Part shown: piece after piece, positions 41,301-50,839 of the stretch | Position numbering within the stretch: position 1 is the stretch's first letter | Layout: each line of letters begins with the position of its first letter | From: DASPKM01 sp963817075 | GTDB lineage: Bacteria; Bacteroidota; Bacteroidia; Chitinophagales; Chitinophagaceae | Direction: 5' to 3' | Assembly: GCA_963817075.1 (NCBI GenBank) | Contig: CAWFMT010000003.1 | Location: 434,001-498,000 of the forward strand | Length of the DNA stretch: 64,000 nucleotides | Made by a program: the position numbers and the translations under genes | The notes under the pieces: model-generated | What the model was told of the DNA's origin: nothing | What the model saw: the letters and a program-made list of their open reading frames with translations, nothing else | Database searches by the model: none

Positions 41301-44300
41301 TTAAGGCTTCTTATTGGTATCCTGTTTTGGAGCTGAGTCGTTGATGATGATGGGCTGCCCAGTTTCGGGATTGATATTCGGCCTCGCACCCCCGAATTGT
41401 TTCTCCCAATCAGCAAGGTTCATCAGCATTTGATAGGAGGTAACAATATCCTGAGAAAAAGGCATCTGCTTATCCGAAATATTTCCTCCCTTACCTTGTA
41501 AAATACCATATGCATCATTCGCCATTTGATCATCAGTTATCTGGTCACCAAGTGTTCTGTAATACCGCATCTGTTCTTCCAGATCCTTTTTCACAGAAGT
41601 AGCAACCTTTCTTGCCAGAGTCAGATCACCAGCTCGATAGGCAGCCAGTAGAAAGCTCATCGAAATTCTATTATGCATATTTCCACGATTGGAAGTAAAC
41701 CCATAAGGAACATTCGCTGAATCAACATTGTCATCGTATTTGTGAAGTAATTTCTTCGCTGAATCCAGTTTGCCAGCTTCTACCAAACTCATCGCCGCAA
41801 TGGCATGAGAGGACCTGATGCTGTTGAGATGGCGCCTGTTTTCTTCATCAAAATAAACCCCCTTCAGATGAGCATTCCCATATCCAAACTTGTCCATCAT
41901 TTTCTTATATGACTCTTCCATATTCACTTCGCTGTTTCGTACAGGGACAAGTCGGTATGAAAGACCTTCCATCCTTACATAAGGTGCAAGTCCCAAATCA
42001 TCAATTTCCTGCAATGAAGTGAAATATATAGGACGCTTCCAATTATTCGCTGCAATGATTGCAAGAACAGCGAGATCATTCTTGAATAAGTACGTTTTCT
42101 TAATATCAAGTACGAGTGTGCTAACAACACTATCCTGTGGAGATACAGTCTTATTCTGTCTCACCAGGCTGGTATCAACAGGTACACTCACTTTCTTAAC
42201 GGGAAATACATTCAGTGATTCACCACTTTGGGCCTGTACCATAAATTTAGGATCATCACTTCCCACAACATTCTTCAAGATCTGGTGCAGATCATAATAT
42301 CTGGTTTCATCAAAGCCCGGTAATGGATAAACCGGAACCGCGTTTCTTTTTTCACCTTCGATCTGTTCGGTAGTGAAGATTACATCTGTAGGTGCAGATT
42401 GATTCACTTTATACCTCAGTTGGTTGATATACCAATCTGTTCCAAGCAGACTATAATTCATTACCCGCAGATCCGGACGAATGCCTTCAACCTCCTGGGC
42501 ATACCATAGAGGGTAAGTATCATTATCTCCGAATGAAATTAGAATTGCATCCTTCTCGCAACTTTCCAGGTAATCTTTTCCAAGGTCCCTGGCAAGAACT
42601 TTCTTACTGCGATCATGGTCATTCCATTCCTGGGTTGCCATTAGTATAGGAACAGCCAGCATGCAGATTACAAGTGAACCATAATTGGAAATATCCAGTG
42701 AGGCTTTCTTGCTGATCCATTCCCGGATTTGTAGAACGCCGAGACCAATCCAGATACAGAATACATAGAACGAACCCACATAGGCATAGTCACGTTCACG
42801 AGGCTGATAACCTGATTGATTCAAATAGATCACCACCCCAAATCCTGTGAAGAAGAACAATAATGAAGTAACAAGCCAGTCGCGGCGATTCTTATTCAAT
42901 TGATAAATGAAACCAATGATGCCTAAAATGAAAGGCAGGAAGTACAATTTATTATTTGCTTTATTATCCTTGCCTGCAGTAGCCGGAAGTTGATCAGTAG
43001 GTGAACCCGAAATTGCGTTATCTATGAAGCTGATCCCCGAGATCCAGTTCCCATCCCGAATATTTCCAAATCCCTGAAGGTCGTTTTGCTTGCCGGCAAA
43101 ATTCCACATGAAGTATCTCAAATACATCCAACCTAACTGGTACTTTGCGAAATAGGAGATGTTATGCGCCATCGTTGGATCCTGATCCTGCTCCAGTCCA
43201 CTGAATGCGCGATAACATTCTGCCTGACCCCTTTCTGTGCCAGCATCCCACATACGCGGAAATAAATGCGCTCCCTCTGCACCCCACCAATTTTGTTTCT
43301 GGATCTTTCCAACAGCCACATATTTATCCTTGCCTTTCACATACAGATCTCCTGCTTCAACAGTAGGAGGGCGTTTTGTAAAATCAGGACCAAAAACTAT
43401 AGGCCAGTCTCCATATTGTTCACGGCTTAGATATCCTACAAGACTCACCGGATTGTCAACATTGAACATGTCAACGCCCGGATCTGCGCTTGATCTGATA
43501 AGTGTGGTGAAATAGGTTGAATACCCAAGGACTACAAAGGCCGCGCACCAGAGGCCCAACTTCATAAAGTAATAGCCTTTTTTCAATGCATACCGGATGC
43601 CGAGTATGATCAGTGCTGCTATAAGTATGAAGAAAAATGCAAAGCCTGAAAAGAAAGGCAGACCGAAGTTGTTAACAAAAAGCTTGTCAAATAATCCCGC
43701 TCCTTTGATTGACCATTGTATCACAAATACCTGCACAATGCCCTCGATCATACATCCAATCATAAACGCAAGGAAGGTTCCCCAGGGTGTGACCTTGTAC
43801 CGCTTGAAATAGTAAACCATTACAATAGCTGGAATGGTAAGCAAGTTTAAAAGGTGAACACCTACTGATAAGCCCATCAGGAAGAAAATGAATACAATCC
43901 AGCGATCCGCTCTTGATATAGCAATCCCATGACTGCGATCATAGTCCAGCTCATGTTCCCATTTTAATATTGCCCAGAAAACGATAGCCGTAAAGAATGA
44001 AGAAAGTGAATATACCTCACCTTCAACCGCACTATACCAGAAGGAATCTGAAAAAGTATAAGCCAATGCACCTACTGCTCCTGCAGACATGATTCCGAAT
44101 ACCTGTTGCCTTGTGGGTTCCTGGCCAGTTTGACCAATGATCTTCCTGGCAAAGTGTGTGATGGTCCAGAATAGGAAGAGGATCGTCATTCCACTGGCGA
44201 TCGCGCTCATGAAATTCACTCCCCTGGCTGCTGTTAATGGGTTGTCACCAAACAGGATTATGAAAAATCGCCCCATAAGCACAAATAACGGTGCTCCTGG

Positions 44301-44450
44301 AGGATGGGGAATCTGAAGTTTATAAGCACTGGAAATGAATTCGCCGGTATCCCAAAAGCTGCCGGTTGGTTCCATGGTCAGAATATAGACAGCACAGGCA
44401 ATCAGCCCGATCACCCAACCGGTGATATTATTCACTTTGCGAAGGCTCAT
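41301..44450 (-). CDS. DUF2723 (GT-C-type, TPR-tailed) membrane protein
   Basis: A protein of about 1049 residues. The N-terminal half holds some 12 membrane helices and the DUF2723 signature EPTGSFWDTGEFISSAYKLQIPHPPGAPLF near the start, with the acidic residues expected of a GT-C glycosyltransferase; the soluble C-terminal part has helical repeat-like segments. Members of this group act in protein O-glycosylation of Bacteroidota. ATG at 44450 (MSLRKVNNITGWVIG) fits relatives better than the one at 44486. It is unpaired with other glycosylation genes here. Confidence 0.88.
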   Translation of the reverse strand: MSLRKVNNITGWVIGLIACAVYILTMEPTGSFWDTGEFISSAYKLQIPHPPGAPLFVLMGRFFIILFGDNPLTAARGVNFMSAIASGMTILFLFWTITHFARKIIGQTGQEPTRQQVFGIMSAGAVGALAYTFSDSFWYSAVEGEVYSLSSFFTAIVFWAILKWEHELDYDRSHGIAISRADRWIVFIFFLMGLSVGVHLLNLLTIPAIVMVYYFKRYKVTPWGTFLAFMIGCMIEGIVQVFVIQWSIKGAGLFDKLFVNNFGLPFFSGFAFFFILIAALIILGIRYALKKGYYFMKLGLWCAAFVVLGYSTYFTTLIRSSADPGVDMFNVDNPVSLVGYLSREQYGDWPIVFGPDFTKRPPTVEAGDLYVKGKDKYVAVGKIQKQNWWGAEGAHLFPRMWDAGTERGQAECYRAFSGLEQDQDPTMAHNISYFAKYQLGWMYLRYFMWNFAGKQNDLQGFGNIRDGNWISGISFIDNAISGSPTDQLPATAGKDNKANNKLYFLPFILGIIGFIYQLNKNRRDWLVTSLLFFFTGFGVVIYLNQSGYQPRERDYAYVGSFYVFCIWIGLGVLQIREWISKKASLDISNYGSLVICMLAVPILMATQEWNDHDRSKKVLARDLGKDYLESCEKDAILISFGDNDTYPLWYAQEVEGIRPDLRVMNYSLLGTDWYINQLRYKVNQSAPTDVIFTTEQIEGEKRNAVPVYPLPGFDETRYYDLHQILKNVVGSDDPKFMVQAQSGESLNVFPVKKVSVPVDTSLVRQNKTVSPQDSVVSTLVLDIKKTYLFKNDLAVLAIIAANNWKRPIYFTSLQEIDDLGLAPYVRMEGLSYRLVPVRNSEVNMEESYKKMMDKFGYGNAHLKGVYFDEENRRHLNSIRSSHAIAAMSLVEAGKLDSAKKLLHKYDDNVDSANVPYGFTSNRGNMHNRISMSFLLAAYRAGDLTLARKVATSVKKDLEEQMRYYRTLGDQITDDQMANDAYGILQGKGGNISDKQMPFSQDIVTSYQMLMNLADWEKQFGGARPNINPETGQPIIINDSAPKQDTNKKP

Positions 44451-44483
44451 ATAAGCAATGGTTTGTGAGGTGGCAAAAATAGG

Positions 44484-44530
44484 CAATTGGAAATTTGAAA
44501 ATTTGAGAATTTGAAGATTTGAAAATGAGG
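44484..44530. repeat. AAATTTGA/GAATTTGA octamer array
   Basis: GGAAATTTGAAAATTTGAGA then ATTTGAAGATTTGAAAAT upstream of the DUF2723 start; on the coding strand it reads CAAATTCTCAAATTTTCAAA. Confidence 0.65.
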
Positions 44531-44598
44531 GAATATCCCAAAATGCAAAGAATTGTTAAACAAAACGAAAAATGAGGGATTACAAATCAAGACAATTT

Positions 44599-45423
44599 TC
44601 AAATTGAAAAGATTATCCGTACTGTTTGATAAAACAACCTATTCTGCAGATACTGGTTCTGCGCCTGCTCCAGGTATCCCTGCAGTCCAAAGAGCCCGGC
44701 TGCATTTCCTTTATTTACCGCGATTTCCAAGTATCCCGCTGAATTGAACAAAGCCAGTTTTTCTCCTTCTACAACGTCAGCATAGGTTTCACTGATACGT
44801 TCGATGATCTCATCTCTCTTAAAAACTATGCGAAAACTTCTGCCTTTTCTTTGTTCTTCGAATTGTTCGCGGGTTATATTGACGACTACGTTCTCAAAAT
44901 TGTCTATAAAGATGATTTGGCCTTCGATCCAATTTTCACCGAGGAGTGGTCTCAAGGCATTCTTTTCAACAAATGGAACATCAGGTATGCCGATCTCCAT
45001 GAAACTAACTCCTTCAAGGATCTTTTTCACTGCTTGTCCCATTACTCGTGTGCATTGGAGTGTATTCCTCGGCTCTGATTTCTCTAATGGAAGACCGATC
45101 ACCATTTCAGGTTTTGATTCAAGGATCATTGTGATCAGCCCATTGTCGGCGCAGAGGATGTATTGTTCGTTATGATACGCAAGTAAAAGTTGCTCAGGTT
45201 TGTTTTCAAACAGATTCACCAGGATCAGGTGAAAAGTCTGAGGCGGAAAATTCTTGATTGCGTTGCGGGTAATATAGGCCGCCTGAGGATAATTAAATGG
45301 AAGGAGTTGGTGTGTGATGTCGATGCATTGAAAGGAAGGCTCTATCTGGAACAACTGACCTTTGACAGCACCCACAAGATAGTCTTGGGATCCTATGTCA
45401 GAAGTCAGGGTTAGTAAGGCCAT
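44599..45423 (-). CDS. SAM hydroxide adenosyltransferase (DUF62 family)
   Basis: A 274-residue protein of the S-adenosylmethionine hydrolase/chlorinase/fluorinase-like family. N-terminal LTLTSDIGSQDYLVGAVKG (strand and Asp that bind SAM ribose), IDITHQLLPFNYPQAAYI, ADNGLITMI, then a C-terminal barrel with IDNFENVVVNI and a FNSAGYLEIAVNKGNAAGLFG segment. Known members convert SAM to adenosine and methionine using water. No halogenation loop is evident. A GTTTCGG/GTTTAGG heptamer array begins four bases before its start codon. Confidence 0.88.
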   Translation of the reverse strand: MALLTLTSDIGSQDYLVGAVKGQLFQIEPSFQCIDITHQLLPFNYPQAAYITRNAIKNFPPQTFHLILVNLFENKPEQLLLAYHNEQYILCADNGLITMILESKPEMVIGLPLEKSEPRNTLQCTRVMGQAVKKILEGVSFMEIGIPDVPFVEKNALRPLLGENWIEGQIIFIDNFENVVVNITREQFEEQRKGRSFRIVFKRDEIIERISETYADVVEGEKLALFNSAGYLEIAVNKGNAAGLFGLQGYLEQAQNQYLQNRLFYQTVRIIFSI

Positions 45424-45426
45424 TCA

Positions 45427-45478
45427 GTTTCGGGTTTCGAGTTTAGGGTTTAGAGTTTAGGGTTTAGAGTTTAGGGTT
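45427..45478. repeat. left GTTTAGG heptamer array
   Basis: GTTTCGG, GTTTCGA, then alternating GTTTAGG and GTTTAGA, seven units in all. The inverted counterpart is at 46025-46053. Confidence 0.9.
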
Positions 45479-45514
45479 GATGTCTACCTTGAAATTTTTT
45501 CATAGTTCGGGGTT

Positions 45515-45913
45515 TTATCTTCCTTTGAATTTGTAGCCTTTAACAGCTGAGCTGTTTAAATATTTAATAAAAGCTCCTAGTTTTCTACCAATCAATTCAG
45601 CCTTATTATACAAATCCTCAAATACTTCTTTTTCGATGTAGTTTCTATCTTGGGCTCTGTAAAGTTGGGATTTTACTTCTCCGCATGATCCCTTAGCATA
45701 AGTCAAGAAATTTATAAACTCATTCTTGCTATTTCTTTCGAATCCTTCTGCGATATTATCCATTATAGATCCGGTAGAAGCATTTATTTGGTTCTTTAGA
45801 TTGAAGTCCTTCAAAAATTCTTTTGAGGAAGAAAATGTTTGGAAAACATCCTGGGCCAAAATCCTGGCCATTTGCCAGACCTCTAGATCTTCAAACCTTG
45901 CAACCTTTCCCAT
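45515..45913 (-). CDS. four-helix-bundle protein (23S rRNA intervening-sequence family)
   Basis: A 132-residue protein with the family pattern FEDLEVWQMARILAQDVF, FNLKNQINASTGSIMDNIAEGFERNSKNEFINFLTYAKGSCGEVKSQLYRA and LIGRKLGAFIKYLN. Four helices and no signal. It is more typical of the family than the copy at 33183, with which it shares the general layout (QI..A, NIAEG). Again it is not in rRNA or beside a reverse transcriptase; it lies between oppositely oriented GTTTAGG arrays at 45427-45478 and 46025-46053. Nucleic-acid binding is known or suspected for the family; role here unknown. Confidence 0.92.
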   Translation of the reverse strand: MGKVARFEDLEVWQMARILAQDVFQTFSSSKEFLKDFNLKNQINASTGSIMDNIAEGFERNSKNEFINFLTYAKGSCGEVKSQLYRAQDRNYIEKEVFEDLYNKAELIGRKLGAFIKYLNSSAVKGYKFKGR

Positions 45914-46024
45914 ATTTAACCTTCTTTAAATCTCTTTATTGAAAAGAAATTAAAGTTCGAAAACTATGAGTAAGATTTTGCTTTCCATCTCGAACTAACC
46001 GACTAATTAATTATGCAGGGACTA

Positions 46025-46053
46025 CCTAACCCTAAACTCTAAACCCTAAACCT
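46025..46053. repeat. right CCTAAAC heptamer array
   Basis: CCTAACCCTAAACTCTAAAC CCTAAACCT, the inverse of the GTTTAGG array at 45427-45478. It abuts the true stop codon (TAG at 46054-46052) of the SDR gene. Confidence 0.88.
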
Positions 46054-46893
46054 ATTTAATTAATTTCCCGTCTTTAAAGAAAAAATTCTTGACCATTTTG
46101 TCTGCTAGCCCCGGAAAGAATTTATTCATGAAAACTGTTCGCTTACCGGTGAATGTCATGACAACTGTACGCTTTTTCTCTTTTCAATCGCAGTCAGGAT
46201 TTCTTCAGCCACTTCTGCTGCAGGCACCATCTTGCTTTCATCCATCTTACTTTCTCCCTGAGGTTGCGCATGTTCATTCAGTGCTGCATGACGAATATTT
46301 GAAGTAGTGAAACCCGGACAAACCCACATCACATGTACGTCTGAATCCAACATTTCAGTCCTGAGTGATTCAAGGAAACCCTGAAGGGCAAACTTCGAAG
46401 CGGAATATCCACTTCTACCAGGAAGTCCGCGATATCCAGCTATCGATGAAATTCCAACAATGGAACCTTTTCGTTCAGTAATATGTGGCAATGCAAACTT
46501 GGTGCAATAGACAGCGCCAAAGAAATTAACCTCCATCACTTTGCGTATCACATCAACGTCGAGGTCTTTTACTAAAGCCCTCATGCTTATGCCTGCATTA
46601 TTGATAAGGATGTCGATACCTCCAAAAGTGTTCACGGTTGATTCTATGAATCGCTGACATTCGTTTTCATTACTCACATCGCAGCTCACAGTATGCAGCA
46701 TCACGTTTGCGTATTGGATCTGCAGGCCATAAAGTTTATCATAATTCCTGCCGCAGGTAGCCACCTTTGCGCCGAGTTGGATGAGCTTATCTATCAACGC
46801 CCTTCCAATTCCATCTGTCCCGCCGGTAACGGCCACCACCTTATTTGCGAAAAAACCTGTCATGGTAAAATGTTGCAGTCGCAAACCTAACAA
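46052..46893 (-). pseudogene. SDR family oxidoreductase with a C-terminal frameshift
   Basis: The main frame (46893-46156) encodes a classical SDR: VTGGTDGIGRALIDKLI, the NNAG motif in ILINNAGISMRA, GSIVGISSIAGYRGLPGRSGYSASKFALQGF with YSASK, and a C-terminal KRKSVQLS then TGA. In the -1 frame, from the A5 run near 46175, the sequence continues RTVVMTFTGKRTVFMNKFFP, then GLADKMVKNFFFKDGKLIK and TAG at 46052. This is a normal SDR tail. So a single-base change in the A-run either truncates the protein or is an assembly error. The core enzyme is complete and may still work. Confidence 0.8.
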
Positions 46894-47059
46894 ATAAAAT
46901 CAGTGAATCGGAGGTCTGCTCCCGGTTTTTCATTGAGTAAAAGCCATCAATGCAGGTTTGGAAATGCAAAAGCTCCAAAACGCTCATCCATCCTACTACA
47001 AATGATGTATTGCGCCTTGATAGTTGTCTTGGTTTCTTTAGAAAACGAAATTTTCAATT

Positions 47060-48277
47060 ATGAGAAAAATAGCAGCTTTGGTTGTGTTGAATTTTTCACT
47101 TCTTTCAATAGAAGCACAGAATTATGTTTTTTATGTTCCCACTCACTATCATGGAATCTTTTCCGATCAGATATCAAGTGCGAGAAGCCAGGGAATGGGC
47201 TTGACAACTATCACCACGGAAGGTGTAGGAACATCTGGCTATAACCCCGCTACAATTAGTCCGGGCAATGTTCGACTCAATCTCGCCTTCAATTATGCGA
47301 AAGGTCATGTCACCCTTCCTAAATCGTACTATCCTTTTGTTGGAATCAGTTATAAGGTAATCCCGAAGTTAACTCTTGGTGTGACGAGATTCAGTTGGGT
47401 GGATCCTGATTCTTATTGGACGGCCAGTATCCAGGGTCAAGAAATCGATACAGATAAAAAGAAACAATCCATGACCAGCATACTTGCTGCTTATGAGATT
47501 TTGGAGGGATTACATTTTGGAGTTTCAGGAAATTTTCTTCGCGACGAAGCTGTGGAAGGTACAACCACCAACAAAGAATTTATTGCAAATGTTGGTGCTA
47601 TCTACGATCATGCTGTCACTCTCATGAAAAATCCGAGGTTCACTAATCAGCAAATGAGATTTGCGGCTAGTCTTACAAATGCCGGCATGAATGCCGTAAC
47701 TGAACAGACCTATCAAAATCTGAAGAATTTCAGAGATATCCCAATTATACTTCGTCTGGGAACGGCTTATAGTTTTTCAATTCCTGCGAAAGTTTCTTTT
47801 ACTAAGAATAAAAAATTCTTTGCTGAATCGCCAGAGCTCCTGGACCTGGTTGTTCGTTTGCAATACCAGAATTGGATGAAGCATAAGGATTACATCTATA
47901 ATACAGGAGAAGATAATTCAGCCTTTGGAATTGGATTCGAAGGATGGTTCATGAAATTACTTGCGCTTCGGTTCGGTTATTATACAGAGTCGAGAAGTGC
48001 GAATAAGCCAAATAATATCAATGATATTGTTGTTACTGAGCCACGGAAAAGTGGAATCACCTGGGGATTAGGTGCAAATATTCCTGTTCAAAGATTGACT
48101 GGAGGTAAAGTACCGTTCGATATCGAGGTTAACCTGGTAACTCAGAAGATGATGAATGAGATCATTGATAAATACTCACAACGATTTGACAAGGATTTCC
48201 GCGACAAAAGATTTTTCCTGAGCGTAGGTTTGGATTTGAAGTGGTATGGGGAAAGAAGGGCGGTTAGGAGAAATTAA
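47060..48277 (+). CDS. outer-membrane beta-barrel protein (PorV/FadL-like)
   Basis: A 405-residue protein with a signal peptide (1-19, ending IEA-QN). After HYHGIFSDQISSARSQGMGLTTI, a segment with GTSGYNPATISPG resembles the plug region of FadL/PorV-type barrels. The remainder alternates amphipathic strands ending in aromatic residues, such as LRLGTAYSFSIPAKVSF, LVVRLQYQNWM and FFLSVGLDLKWYGERR. It may be a transporter or secretion-associated barrel; I do not recognise a specific member. It is convergent with katG across a repeat-filled spacer. Confidence 0.75.
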   Translation: MRKIAALVVLNFSLLSIEAQNYVFYVPTHYHGIFSDQISSARSQGMGLTTITTEGVGTSGYNPATISPGNVRLNLAFNYAKGHVTLPKSYYPFVGISYKVIPKLTLGVTRFSWVDPDSYWTASIQGQEIDTDKKKQSMTSILAAYEILEGLHFGVSGNFLRDEAVEGTTTNKEFIANVGAIYDHAVTLMKNPRFTNQQMRFAASLTNAGMNAVTEQTYQNLKNFRDIPIILRLGTAYSFSIPAKVSFTKNKKFFAESPELLDLVVRLQYQNWMKHKDYIYNTGEDNSAFGIGFEGWFMKLLALRFGYYTESRSANKPNNINDIVVTEPRKSGITWGLGANIPVQRLTGGKVPFDIEVNLVTQKMMNEIIDKYSQRFDKDFRDKRFFLSVGLDLKWYGERRAVRRN

Positions 48278-48283
48278 AAAACT

Positions 48284-48328
48284 CCACCCTGTAAGCGGTC
48301 GCAGCGAAGCGAAGACCCTGACAGGGTG
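48284..48328. repeat. 45-bp direct repeat, left of katG
   Basis: CCACCCTGTAAGCGGTCGCA followed by GCGAAGCGAAGACCCTGACAGGGTG. Identical by eye to 51803-51847, on the other side of katG/oxyR. The ends CACCCTGT and ACAGGGTG are inverted, so each copy can also form a hairpin. Confidence 0.92.
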
Positions 48329-48339
48329 TTGAATCGTGA

Positions 48340-48458
48340 TCAGGCCGGAATTCGATTATCAGAACCTCTGCGCAATCTCAAATTCTCTTCTTCTCTGCGG
48401 TGAAATTTTACTACAAAGAAGCTGTATGCGGTCGCAGACCCTGACAGGGTGGTGAAAA
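48340..48458. repeat. half ACCGCAGAG element and short GACCCTGACAGGGTGG copy
   Basis: GAACCTCTGCGCAATCTC to TTCTCTGCGGTGAAATTTTA (48361-48410), then TGCGGTCGCAGACCCTGACA GGGTGGTG (48427-48454), a version of the katG-flanking repeat lacking its GCGAAGC part. Confidence 0.75.
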
Positions 48459-48463
48459 TTAAA

Positions 48464-50737
48464 TTAAACTAAATCAAACCTGTCCAGATTCATTACTTTA
48501 TTCCAGACTTTAACGAAGTCCTCCACAAATTTTTCCCGTGCATCTGAACTTCCATATACTTCAGCGATGGCTCTCAGTTCTGAACTGGACCCAAATACAA
48601 GATCGGCACGGGTAGCTGTCCATTTAGGTTGACCTGTTGTGCGGTCGCTCCCGATATACAATTCTTTGTCTTCAGATGTGGCCTTCCACACCGTGTTCAT
48701 GTCAAGAAGGTTTATGAAGAAATCATTGGTAAGTTGGCCATTGCGCAACGTAAAAACGCCATGTTTGGAACCATCAAAATTTGTACTCAATACACGCATA
48801 CCACCAAGTAGTACTGTGACTTCTGGTGCTGTAAGAGTTAGTAACTGAGCCTTATCGATCAACAATTCTTCGGTAGCAACGGGGAATTTAGATTTGCGAT
48901 AGTTGCGGAATCCATCGGCAAAGGGTTCTAAGTACCCAACAGATTCTACGTCGGTTTGTTCCTGTAAGGCATCCATGCGGCCCGGACTGAAAGGTACCTT
49001 GACCGCATGTCCTGCATTTTCCGCAGCTTTTTCTACAGCAGCGCAACCTGCGAGTACAATCAGGTCTGCCAGTGATATTTTTTTTCCCTCTGATTGTGCA
49101 GCATTAAATTCTTTTGCGATGCTTTCCAGCTTACTCAATACCTTTTGCAATTGCGATGGATTGTTCACTTCCCAATCTTTTTGCGGTACAAGTCTAATGC
49201 GGGCTCCGTTAGCTCCGCCACGCTTGTCTGATCCACGGAAAGTAGAGGCAGATGCCCATGCTGTGCTTACCATTTCGGATATGCTTAGCCCCGAGGCCAG
49301 TAGTTTTCCTTTCAATGCAGTAATATCATTCTGGTCTATCAATTTATGGTCAACGGCTGGAATGGGATCTTGCCAAAGCAGTTCTTCCTGAGGCACATCA
49401 GGACCGAGATAGCGACTACGTGGTCCCATGTCACGATGCGTTAACTTAAACCATGCACGCGCAAATGCGTCCGCAAATTCATCGGGATTTTCTAGGTAAC
49501 GTCTGGATATTTTTTCGAAACCTGGATCCATCCTTAAAGAAAGATCGGTTGTAAGCATTGTAGGTTTATGCTTTTTATTACTATCGAAAGCATCAGGAAT
49601 TATTTCCTCAGCATCTTTTGCTATCCATTGGTGTGCACCGCCCGGGCTTTTAGTAAGTTCCCATTCGAATGCAAAAAGATTTTCGAAAAAGTTATTGCTC
49701 CATTGGGTAGGTGTTTTTGTCCATGTAACTTCTATACCACTTGTTATAGTATCTGCCCCTTTACCACTGCCATAACTGTTCCTCCATCCAAACCCTTGCT
49801 CCTCTATGCCTGCTGCTTCTGGTTCTTTACTTACATGATCGGAAGATGCTGCACCGTGCGTCTTACCAAAGCTGTGACCACCTGCGATCAAGGCAACAGT
49901 TTCTTCATCATTCATTGCCATTCTACCGAATGTATCGCGAATATCTTTTGCAGCTGCAATAGGATCAGGATTACCATCTGGACCCTCCGGGTTAACATAG
50001 ATCAAACCCATGTGCGCAGCCGCGAGAGGATCTTCAAGTTTTCGGGAATGAATTTCCCGGCCAGGATCTTCATCTGAAGAAACTACGCCATGTTCTGCAA
50101 CACCGGGTGAACCTTTTGCATACCGCTCATCGTTACCGAGCCATGTTTTTTCAGAGCCCCAATACACATCTTCATCAGGTTCCCACACATCCGGGCGACC
50201 ACCGGCAAAACCAAAAGTTTTGAAACCCATTGATTCAAGAGCCACATTTCCTGCAAGGATGAGTAGATCTGCCCATGAGATATTTCGTCCATATTTTTGT
50301 TTGATTGGCCAAAGCAGTCTGCGTGCTTTATCGAGGCTTACATTATCTGGCCAACTGTTGAGCGGCGCAAAGCGTTGCTGCCCGGCACCTGCACCGCCTC
50401 TACCGTCTCCCACACGATAGGTCCCAGCACTATGCCACGCCATACGAATGAACAATCCACCATAGTGACCAAAATCTGCAGGCCACCATTCCTGTGAGTC
50501 GGTCATAAGTGCATGCAGGTCTTTTTTTACTGCTTCCAAATCAAGGCTCTTGAATGCTTCTGCATAATTGAAATCATTTCCTAATGGGTTAGACAAAGAG
50601 GAGTGCTGACGTAGTATGTTTAATTTTAGTTGATTCGGCCACCAGTCGCGATTTTTTGTACCCCCACCACCGACCCTGTTTTTCAACTTGCCGTTATGGA
50701 CGGGACATTTGCTGATATCGTTTGAATTCTTTTCCAT
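48464..50737 (-). CDS. katG: catalase-peroxidase
   Basis: A 757-residue bifunctional haem enzyme that decomposes hydrogen peroxide. Distal residues R98, W101 and H102 (IRMAWHSAGTYR), proximal H288 (LIAGGHSFGKTHG), and the Trp-Tyr-Met adduct W101-Y247-M273 (YVNPEGPDG; GRMAMND) needed for catalase activity are all present. The second, haem-free half is complete. It has no signal peptide, so it is cytosolic. Divergent from oxyR with a 118-bp spacer that holds a candidate OxyR site. Unusual N-terminus with an extra CPVHNGKLKN segment. Confidence 0.97.
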   Translation of the reverse strand: MEKNSNDISKCPVHNGKLKNRVGGGGTKNRDWWPNQLKLNILRQHSSLSNPLGNDFNYAEAFKSLDLEAVKKDLHALMTDSQEWWPADFGHYGGLFIRMAWHSAGTYRVGDGRGGAGAGQQRFAPLNSWPDNVSLDKARRLLWPIKQKYGRNISWADLLILAGNVALESMGFKTFGFAGGRPDVWEPDEDVYWGSEKTWLGNDERYAKGSPGVAEHGVVSSDEDPGREIHSRKLEDPLAAAHMGLIYVNPEGPDGNPDPIAAAKDIRDTFGRMAMNDEETVALIAGGHSFGKTHGAASSDHVSKEPEAAGIEEQGFGWRNSYGSGKGADTITSGIEVTWTKTPTQWSNNFFENLFAFEWELTKSPGGAHQWIAKDAEEIIPDAFDSNKKHKPTMLTTDLSLRMDPGFEKISRRYLENPDEFADAFARAWFKLTHRDMGPRSRYLGPDVPQEELLWQDPIPAVDHKLIDQNDITALKGKLLASGLSISEMVSTAWASASTFRGSDKRGGANGARIRLVPQKDWEVNNPSQLQKVLSKLESIAKEFNAAQSEGKKISLADLIVLAGCAAVEKAAENAGHAVKVPFSPGRMDALQEQTDVESVGYLEPFADGFRNYRKSKFPVATEELLIDKAQLLTLTAPEVTVLLGGMRVLSTNFDGSKHGVFTLRNGQLTNDFFINLLDMNTVWKATSEDKELYIGSDRTTGQPKWTATRADLVFGSSSELRAIAEVYGSSDAREKFVEDFVKVWNKVMNLDRFDLV

Positions 50738-50839
50738 TGCTAATAACTTTTTTGTATGGAGATATTTCAGATTTATTATTCAAGGCTCCGAACATATGCA
50801 ATTTTTCAAATAATTTTAATCAATTAATTCTATCTTTTG

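Noticed and set aside
44599..45423. Fluorinase or chlorinase
   Set aside because: The family is right, but no halide-site loop is visible; SAM hydrolysis is far more common and is preferred.
33183..45913. Diversity-generating retroelement, since four-helix-bundle proteins resemble Avd
   Set aside because: No reverse transcriptase, template/variable repeat pair or C-type lectin target gene is visible around either copy.
45427..46053. Telomere-like TTTAGGG repeats marking a replicon end
   Set aside because: Only a few units per array, in the middle of continuous genes, and part of a wider family of 7-bp words including GTTTCGG and GTGAGTC.
46903..47244. Separate gene overlapping the barrel protein start
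   Set aside because: It overlaps the barrel protein start in another frame and shows no protein-like composition.
49568..50077. Long open frame opposite katG
   Set aside because: It is antisense to a highly conserved gene, rich in Cys and Phe, and has no start context; a codon-bias shadow.
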